Shown here piece after piece: positions 7,967 to 14,856 of a stretch of 14,856 nucleotides of DNA. Below the pieces are notes generated by a model. That model saw nothing but the letters and a program-made list of their open reading frames with translations. It was not told the DNA's origin and did no database searches. The stretch comes from Fragilaria radians. Lineage: Eukaryota; Bacillariophyta; Fragilariophyceae; Fragilariales; Fragilariaceae. The position numbers and the translations under genes were made by a program. Each line of letters opens with the position of its first letter. The first letter of the stretch is position 1. The DNA lies in assembly GCA_900642245.1 (NCBI GenBank), contig CAAAJI010000012.1, positions 309,137-323,992 on the forward strand, given 5' to 3'.

Positions 7967-10900
7967 ATGAATACGCAAAATGATTTAGCAGAGATTCGAG
8001 GAACGAGTATTCCTATGTTCAACCAACACGGGACTGCACTTACTCACGAAGAACGGGAAGCAATAGCCAAGAAAAAAGGAGTCTGCGTCAAGTGCGGCAT
8101 CAAAACTCATGATGTGAAAATGTTCAAAAGAATACCTTTGACTACTGACCATGTTTATGATGGGAAATGCATTCGTTGCTTCTCAAACTCAGTACCGATT
8201 TCAATCTTACAAAGTTGGGAGAGTAAGTTCAAAACTACAGGATTTCGGTGCAAAAAGTTTCGTATGGTTGGTAGAATTGCAGCTCTCTCCGTACAATCTG
8301 GAAAGTCAACAGAGCAAGACTTGCACAGAAGGCAATCTGGGACCACTGAGAACACGCAGCAAGCTACTTCGAATTCAATTCATCCCAATTGGATGCACGA
8401 ATCCACCGAAGATTTCTCATCTGAAGCAATGAAATTATCCACCACGTCAGAAAGGTCCAGCAGACCGACTTTGTCTGAAAATAGTCTAACAAGTTTGCAC
8501 CTTGAGACGGACGGCAATGTTAGTTCTGGTGGAAGGGCATCGAACTCCAACTCTCCCCTTTCTGTAGTTGTAAGCTCAGAAATGATATTCGACGATTACA
8601 AAGGAGCATCATGTTCATATGAAGCATGCCAATTTCCAGGAATACTCCGAGAGAAAAAAAGCCAAAGAGAAATTTTAACTCCTGTGTTACATTGCCTTCG
8701 AAATGCCGAACATGGTAACTCAAGCTCCATTCACGCAGTCAGTCAAATCATGGAAATTTATTTTGATGACTCACGGGTGTTAGCCCTGTGTTGCGGAGCT
8801 ATATGGGCTATGATAGCAAGAAATTCCGAATTGTGTGTCAAGGTTGTTGAGTCAGGAGCTGTTAAATCAATTGTTGACGCCCTTTACCATCCGCCTTGCA
8901 ATCGAGATAATGAATTCGTTCAGTGGGCTACAGGTTCAATCACTACGTTAGCACAAAACAGCCTATGTAGGGAAGTTATTCTTAACGCAGGAGGTATTGA
9001 GGTGATTTTGGCTATGATGAAACAGCATCCAGTCTCAGCAGGAGTACATGAATGGTCATGTAGAGGACTTTACTCCCTTATATTTGGCTCAAACGAACAA
9101 GAAATATTTGAGACACAGAGTAACATATCTTCCATTTGTGATGCTGGAGGGCTTGTGGCTATAGTAGAGGGTATGAGTCTTCATTGTTGTGAATCCGTTG
9201 CTCAGTTATGGGCGACAAGGCTTCTCTTGCGAATTCAAGAAGGCTGCGGGAACACAAGTATCTCCGCAAGACTGAAGGAAAAAATGGTCACAGTGGGAGG
9301 CATTACTGCGTGCTGTAAAATTTTGAAAACTCGATCTTGTCACGCTGTGGTTTATGAATCCACAGCTACGCTCCTCTACAAACTACTAATCTTTGCAGGA
9401 TCTAGTGGTATTGAGAAAGCAGCAGATTCTATGCTGTCGTTGGTTAGAAAGATGAATGAAATTTTCGGTGATCATAATCTTCGTTTGGTGTGCTGCAAAA
9501 TTTTGGGCATGTTACTGCCCTCAAATCGGGTTCAATTTAATGAAATAGATGGACTGAAGGCTGTGCTTTCAGCGATGTCAGCAGCTAAGGATAATCTGTT
9601 ATGTCAACGAGCATGTATCGAAATACTTTGGAACGTATCTTTCGTTCCTACTTTATTTGATCAATCTTATCTAGCAAAATCGTTTGAAGCATTATCAATT
9701 GCTCACCGATTGTACCCTGATGATATTGAACTATTAACTGCAGCTTGTGGGTTTTTAGCAAATATTGTCACCTTTCCTGGAATTATTTTCGAAGAAATTC
9801 CGTATCACATTCCCATACACGTACTCAGTCTTCAAGAACAGCAATCGGAATTAAGTGATCAAGCAGGACGAGCCATCGGTAATATGTGTTCTAAGAGTAA
9901 ATTCCTTACAAAAAAGATTTTGGAATTAAATGGCATCCAATTAATGTTGATTTGCCTATCTTCCAATTCACCTCAAGTGCTCCAAGTCCTATTATATTCC
10001 TTGACGTCCATCTCGTTATATTCGGAAGAGTATAGATATCAGATTATTGAGAGCGGATGCTTGGAATTATGCAAGGAAATGATTGAGACCTCGCCGTCAC
10101 CTTCACTTCTTGAACAAGCCCTTCGACTTGTATCGACCCTTTGTCATTGTTCGCACGGTATCTCCTTTACTCTTCCCGGAAATATTATTTTTGTTATAGT
10201 TCAAGCCATGAAGGTTCATTTGAATAAGCCAGATAGTCTTGAGCTTGCTTGCTGCACGCTACAAAGCTTAATGCCTTTAGTCCCTCCGGATTCAAAAGAA
10301 ATTGATTCCATTGGGATTGTCGATTATATGATTGATATAATTAGCGTTCGCTCATTACCTGTTGATCTCAAAGGAGCAGCATGTGGTGTCTTGTGGTCTT
10401 ACACCGCAAGACAAATAAAACATCTTGGCAATGATCTTCTGAAGATGTTTAGAAGCATAGTTGGAGTGATTGGACTATACAATGGAGAAATTGAGCCATA
10501 TGATGCTTCTCTCCAAATAGTTGCTTCAGGAGCACTAGTTTCCATAACGCAATCTATGTCTGGACAATTACATCACATTTCTTGTGAAGAAATGGAGGTG
10601 ATTATCACGGTGATGTATATGGTCATTTACCATGATCCTGATAGAATCGTGTTACTTGAAAACTTTCTTGATTGTATTTTGAACATTTCCTTCATATCCG
10701 AATCTGAAGTGATACTAAGTGGCGGAATCGTCGTGGTAATTGATACAATGGTTGAACATGAATCGTCAGAATCTGTGCAAGAACGTGGGTGTGCAATTCT
10801 AGCACATTTATCGTCCTCGGAGAATTTGCAAGTTAACATTTGCCTTGCTGAAACGGATGGTATAGATATGATCATAAATTCACTAGCTGTCTTTTCTTCC

Positions 10901-11854
10901 AACACGAATATTCAAATCAATGCTTGCAAAGCATTGTCACACTTAACTGTGGAGAGAGAATCTAGAATTCTGATATTAGCACAAGGGGGATTGATGTCGA
11001 TTGTGAACGCCATCACTAATGACGTCAATAATCAATGTCTACTAAATGAAGCCCTCTCTGCTCTTCTGAACCTATCCGCTGATGCAGACGAACAATTGCT
11101 CATGGATGATAACGTTGTTGGAGCAGTAATCGATACAATGCGTAGGCATGTGAATTATGTTAGTCTTCAAGAAAAATGTCTCAGCATTCTTCAGAATATC
11201 TCTATGCGATTCTTCAGTGCAAAATCTGTGATTGGGACTGCAGGAGGTATCGATGCCATTTTTACGACAATGAAAGAGCATATTGGGACTTCAGCTGTTT
11301 TGGAGCGTGCCTTCATTACTTTGTGGAGTTTGGCAATCGATAAAACAATTCAAGAAGAGATTTCAAGTCTTGAGTCAGTAAGAATTCTCATTAATGGCAT
11401 GATGGCAAATATTCAAGACCAAAATGTCCAAAAACAAGCTTGTGGTTGTTTATGCACTTTATCATCGAACTCAGAAAACAAAACTTTAATTCGTGAGGTT
11501 GGTGGAGTTGATGCAATTGTTTTTTCAATGTGGGCGCACTTTGATTCAGAAGCTCTGCAAATAGAAGCATGCAAAGCCCTATCTAGCTTAGCTGTAAACA
11601 TGCAGACAAATGAGGTGATGATTGCCAGCGATGGTGAAGTAAAGGCTATCATAACAGCAATGCGCTTATATCCAGAATCTCAAAAGTTGCAAGAGCATGC
11701 TTGTGTGGCTCTTCGCAACTTTATGTTGTCAGAGGAAAATGCACATCTGATAAAGACGCATGCAAAAGAACTAGTCCAAGTGATGAAACACGCAGCAACA
11801 AGGTTTCCAACTGTTTGTCATGATCGGGCCAATCAGGTTTTGGTTGCCCTCTGA
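7967..11854 (+). CDS. large armadillo-repeat protein with N-terminal Cys4 module
   Basis: The product is 1295 residues, encoded without introns. An in-frame TGA (7958-7960) immediately precedes the ATG, so translation starts here or at Met17. Residues 22-72 carry Cys40-x2-Cys43 and Cys68-x2-Cys71 around a THDVK...HVYDGKCIRC core, a likely zinc-binding unit that I associate with diatom multigene families. A Ser/Thr-rich, probably disordered linker spans about 85-220. From about 230 to the end the protein is built of armadillo-like helical repeats with a G-G-hydrophobic-x-A-I-hydrophobic-x-x-M...L-Q-E-x-A-C-x-A-L-x-N-L pattern. In the C-terminal third repeat starts recur about every 42-46 residues (near 919, 965, 1008, 1050, 1093, 1135, 1179 and 1222). 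Central repeats are more divergent. No enzyme motif, signal peptide or membrane segment is seen. A binding scaffold is the natural inference; partner and pathway are unknown. Confidence 0.85.
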   Translation: MNTQNDLAEIRGTSIPMFNQHGTALTHEEREAIAKKKGVCVKCGIKTHDVKMFKRIPLTTDHVYDGKCIRCFSNSVPISILQSWESKFKTTGFRCKKFRMVGRIAALSVQSGKSTEQDLHRRQSGTTENTQQATSNSIHPNWMHESTEDFSSEAMKLSTTSERSSRPTLSENSLTSLHLETDGNVSSGGRASNSNSPLSVVVSSEMIFDDYKGASCSYEACQFPGILREKKSQREILTPVLHCLRNAEHGNSSSIHAVSQIMEIYFDDSRVLALCCGAIWAMIARNSELCVKVVESGAVKSIVDALYHPPCNRDNEFVQWATGSITTLAQNSLCREVILNAGGIEVILAMMKQHPVSAGVHEWSCRGLYSLIFGSNEQEIFETQSNISSICDAGGLVAIVEGMSLHCCESVAQLWATRLLLRIQEGCGNTSISARLKEKMVTVGGITACCKILKTRSCHAVVYESTATLLYKLLIFAGSSGIEKAADSMLSLVRKMNEIFGDHNLRLVCCKILGMLLPSNRVQFNEIDGLKAVLSAMSAAKDNLLCQRACIEILWNVSFVPTLFDQSYLAKSFEALSIAHRLYPDDIELLTAACGFLANIVTFPGIIFEEIPYHIPIHVLSLQEQQSELSDQAGRAIGNMCSKSKFLTKKILELNGIQLMLICLSSNSPQVLQVLLYSLTSISLYSEEYRYQIIESGCLELCKEMIETSPSPSLLEQALRLVSTLCHCSHGISFTLPGNIIFVIVQAMKVHLNKPDSLELACCTLQSLMPLVPPDSKEIDSIGIVDYMIDIISVRSLPVDLKGAACGVLWSYTARQIKHLGNDLLKMFRSIVGVIGLYNGEIEPYDASLQIVASGALVSITQSMSGQLHHISCEEMEVIITVMYMVIYHDPDRIVLLENFLDCILNISFISESEVILSGGIVVVIDTMVEHESSESVQERGCAILAHLSSSENLQVNICLAETDGIDMIINSLAVFSSNTNIQINACKALSHLTVERESRILILAQGGLMSIVNAITNDVNNQCLLNEALSALLNLSADADEQLLMDDNVVGAVIDTMRRHVNYVSLQEKCLSILQNISMRFFSAKSVIGTAGGIDAIFTTMKEHIGTSAVLERAFITLWSLAIDKTIQEEISSLESVRILINGMMANIQDQNVQKQACGCLCTLSSNSENKTLIREVGGVDAIVFSMWAHFDSEALQIEACKALSSLAVNMQTNEVMIASDGEVKAIITAMRLYPESQKLQEHACVALRNFMLSEENAHLIKTHAKELVQVMKHAATRFPTVCHDRANQVLVAL

Positions 11855-13161
11855 AGTAATAGGATTTTACAAACCGAGAACTACAATTAGACATCCAAAC
11901 GCTTTTTCTTCACATTTTTTTGACTCTCTTAAGCATTGCGTGAAGGACTTCTCGTTAATATTTCTGTAACCATAAAGATGTGGAATCTGTAACTTTCCAA
12001 TGTGAAAATGGGCTTGGAATTCAAATTCTTACCAGAATTAATTTCCGAGATTAATGTTACATTCAAATTAACTCTATAGACTCATAAATGTGGCCTTGTG
12101 ACAATATTAGTTCTGACTGCCATTGCTGGATACATAATCAACTAAAATTGTGCATTTCATGACCTGAGAGCTCATTTAGTTTCTTGATATTTATTGGATA
12201 AACAGGAGCATATAATCCAGCAACCGCAATTGACTGACTCATTATGTATGTCATGTAGAATAGTAGTAAATTCAAATTCTGTGATTGAAAAGTTACTTTC
12301 AAATGCATTCCGTATTTTATCGCAACTTCATTGAAATTGAAGTAGCGCCATATCCTGACGCTGGCATCCTTGATCCAATTTACTTGTCATCACAAGCGAT
12401 AGTTGACCCTAATTTTTTACACTGAGCTGAAATTGTTCTTTCCATCTTGCTTACAAAATGAATAAAAGTTAATAAAATACTTTCTCATACAATATTTCAT
12501 CACTTCCAACGTCTGGATACAAATCAACATAGTTCTCAAGCAGTTATTATTATTGTTCCGATTTGTCGGTCAATGTCCCCGCTTGAAATCTCTATCCTGC
12601 ATCTGTTGATGTATCTATCCCTTTACTTCCAGCCAAGATCTTATTGATCGAATCCTAGCGTATATGTATCTGATTTTTCATCTCTATAATTTGCAATTTT
12701 TATCAAACTAATTTTCATTAAATCCGATATCATGACATTCAGAAGATTCTTTCAATCCGTCTTTTTACAGTCAATGCAACATCTGTAATTCAAAAATATA
12801 CAATTATCAAGCTGCAACGATGCATTTATCTATTCAATGAACAAAATAGATCTACACAATCTCGGTTGCAATTGAATCTGTGATCTCTTATATGAGGCTC
12901 TGCAGGCAAGGTGATCAGAAAAATTGCAGCTGTAATAGTATCTTTCATTTTCAAATAAGAAAAATGGCATGTTTACTGATCAACGCTCAAGCAGAAAATA
13001 CTTCCCCCCTTCAGATTATTGTATTCCCTTTGGCTGGCATTTTCTCCACGAAAAGGAACTAAATTGTGGCAGTAACCTTGTTAGTAAGTTGAGCATGAAA
13101 AAACTTTTTTCACATTGAATGACCCCTTTCAAAAGACTTCGCCTACTCTAAGAATTTGAAA
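11855..13161. other. AT-rich spacer downstream of the armadillo gene
   Basis: No supported gene is present. The 60-codon plus-strand stretch at 12880-13062 has no motif. Two AATAAA-like hexamers occur around 12460-12475, some 600 bp past the armadillo stop, and could serve as poly(A) signals only for a long 3' UTR. A 6-bp inverted repeat (ACTTCA/TGAAGT, 12325-12343) is within chance expectation. Confidence 0.5.
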
Positions 13162-14561
13162 CTAGATGTCAAATAAAGTATGTAAACTGAATAAAATATG
13201 CAGCAAAAAAGGGGCAGATGGATTGTCAGTGCAATATATGTCAAAATAGTTGGATTCATGCACCACGTTCCAAGAATGATTGATGTACATCGACAAAGCC
13301 ATTAAGAGTGAATATAAGGGGCTAGCACCTGTTGAAGGTTTTCTGGGAAATTAGCTTGTGTGCACAGTATATTGGGATAATGGGTCAATTGAAGTATTGC
13401 AATGAGCTTGCATCTCTTTCCAAGTTTTCCATATGGCCGCAAGCATCAAAGTCATGGTTTCTATCATTTCCCTTTTGACTTCAAGGATGTAGCAACTACT
13501 TCTCATTTGGCAGTAACGGAACCACTAAATACCACGTCCTATCCAATCTTGCTCTGAAGCGTGACACCAGTGTTCAGAGTGATACAATTGAATGCATCCG
13601 GCAAAAGTAAGACAATAAACCAGGATGAAACCAGTGTCATTAACTCCTTGAATGAACCATTCTTTCCCAAGCCTTTTTGTAAAACTTTGCTCTGCTGCGG
13701 CGTTGGTCTTGACTCCATATAATTTATCTGACGTCTGATATAATCCAAATTTCTTTTGAATGTTGGACTATCTTACCGTCCACGCTCCTAATGGAATTTT
13801 AAGTGTGGATTACCGGGGTCTACATAGTGTCCTGATGAATATAAACCAAATTTACTATTTGTGCCCTCTGCTTTTTTTTGCCAAAAAGGCAACTATCATC
13901 ATCACATTTGGGTATCTCTTTTGCTTTAATACACAGGAGTCAATGCGCATGCCCAATTTGTCTGCTATGCCTGCCAGACTAATAACATCAAGGTAGAGTC
14001 AACAATAGTTTATGAGCCCTAGTGCATGTGCGCTGAATCCTGCTTGTTCAGCTGCATCCATTTAGTACTTTCTGCTCGTGTTCTCGTAGCAGGGGGTATT
14101 CTGTCTTTCCAATGGATATGATTATCTGATTTTGCTGAGCAAATGTTTTCACTAGTTTTTTGTCACTTGGTCTCATCTTGTGGGTAGTAGAGAGCTTTGA
14201 AAGGGATTATGACAAGATCCAATTTGCCATTACCATGTTCTTACTACTGTTCTGAGAAAATTTCCGGCAATATTCTCATCTTGAATGGTGGTAACAAATG
14301 TCTTGAATCATGGGATAGGCCTTGTTTAGTATGAGAGTCTAAGTAACCTATTTCTCACCAGCTGTTGTGGCCATAAACAATTGCATTCTTTGTAGCCATG
14401 GGAAAATTAAATCGATTCAGGAACTTAGCCTTTGTTGATATAAGGGCATGTTGGAGTTCAGATTTAGACATAAATGCTTTGATTGCGTGTCTGGCATTCC
14501 TATATCTTTCGAGACAGTGACAAACTTGTGCTAAAGCGTTTGCCCACCTGTGACCCTTGAT
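13162..14561 (-). pseudogene. decayed multi-frame coding relic (gene or transposon), unidentified
   Basis: The minus strand carries a series of long open stretches that shift frame. 14561-14358 has 68 codons (including QVCHCLERYRNARHAIKAFM), followed after one TGA by 36 more codons in the same frame. 14206-14051 has 52 codons (KMRPSDKKLVKTFAQQNQ...). From 13767 to 13162 a single frame is interrupted only by TAG at 13527-13525 and TAA at 13353-13351, leaving open runs of 80, 57 and 62 codons and ending in TAG. In this AT-rich DNA about one codon in 17 should be a stop by chance, so two stops in about 200 codons is unusual. Composition is protein-like, with many charged, aromatic and Trp residues. 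No transposase, reverse transcriptase or other motif could be identified, and no long terminal or inverted repeats were seen. A gene fragmented by unrecognised introns is the alternative. Confidence 0.35.
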
Positions 14562-14856
14562 TCATCCTTGCAGACTTGGGAATTTTTTGGAGGCACTAAA
14601 TTCCCTAAGAACTTACGGTGATCTGTTCTTTGTTACTTCGTTCCCTTTAATATATCAAAACAATCTACCATTGTGGGTTTACCTCCAATCAAGAAAGTTC
14701 AATCAGAGCATAAAATGTGTTTTTTTCCACCACTTAATTCTAGGATCTTTGCCATTGATTATAGCCTTGTGTCATATCTGCAAAGAGTTCCCCTGATGTA
14801 TCACTGCTCTACGGTAGACTTAAAACTATATCAAGGCGACATTATAATCTAATTTT
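14562..14856. other. right-end spacer
   Basis: No supported gene is present. The 79-codon plus-strand stretch at 14557-14796 lies opposite the start of the decayed region and shows no motif. The minus-strand relic may continue beyond the window edge, since short protein-like pieces persist to about 14800. Confidence 0.35.

Noticed and set aside
11020..11027. Perfect TGACGTCA CRE palindrome
   Set aside because: It lies inside the armadillo coding sequence, where the codons fully explain it. Chance occurrence is the simplest reading.
12640..12665. ATCGAATCC resembling a tRNA T-arm
   Set aside because: The flanking bases do not form the T-stem, and no acceptor, D or anticodon stem could be fitted.
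14700..14740. Minus-strand RIKWWKK-like peptide reminiscent of the tail of piggyBac-type transposases
   Set aside because: The expected preceding motif is not at the right distance and stops follow at once. The resemblance is too short to call a transposase.
1..14856. CRISPR array, rRNA, tRNA, LTR pair or terminal inverted repeats bounding an element
   Set aside because: None was found by reading both strands. The only long direct repeat is the 111-bp pair, which is too short and too close together to be LTRs.

Overview
The window is a nuclear fragment of a eukaryotic microalga, most likely a diatom or close stramenopile relative with an AT-rich genome. The evidence is short GT-AG introns of 68 to 85 nt, a half-size ABCG transporter interrupted by three of them, and a 1295-residue armadillo-type protein whose N-terminus carries a C-x2-C...C-x2-C module of a kind I associate with large diatom protein families. 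Coding exons are visibly richer in G+C than the spacers. There is no prokaryotic-style operon structure. The taxon is an inference: no rRNA or organelle marker is present.

Layout, left to right. (1) 1-1938 has no intact gene. It holds a perfect 111-bp direct duplication whose two copies are joined by a 17-bp telomere-like linker built on TTAGGGG, lying in what looks like a decayed, frameshifted coding sequence. The last 200 bp form the presumed promoter of the next gene, with a 12-bp perfect palindrome and a TGACGTGG element. (2) 1939-2745 (+) is a P-loop kinase of the uridine kinase/phosphoribulokinase/YFH7-like superfamily with an N-terminal signal-peptide-like segment. (3) 2820-4903 (-) is a four-exon ABCG half-transporter, reconstructed here to 616 residues. 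It converges tail to tail on the kinase with only 74 bp between stop codons. (4) 4904-7966 is a 3-kb AT-rich spacer between the divergent ABCG and armadillo genes. It contains a hairpin, a few ACGT-core motifs and an isolated exon-like open stretch at 7422-7741. (5) 7967-11854 (+) is the intronless armadillo-repeat gene. (6) 11855-14856 has no intact gene, but from 14561 down to 13162 the minus strand carries several long open stretches in different frames, the picture of a decayed gene or transposon.

The three intact genes (a small-molecule kinase, a membrane exporter and a scaffold-like repeat protein) do not form an obvious pathway. Their arrangement is that of ordinary neighbouring eukaryotic genes separated by decayed repetitive DNA. 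I did not find a convincing new multi-gene system. The points most worth a second look are the telomere-like linker duplication, the multi-frame relic at the right end, the orphan exon upstream of the armadillo gene, and the Cys4-plus-armadillo architecture.
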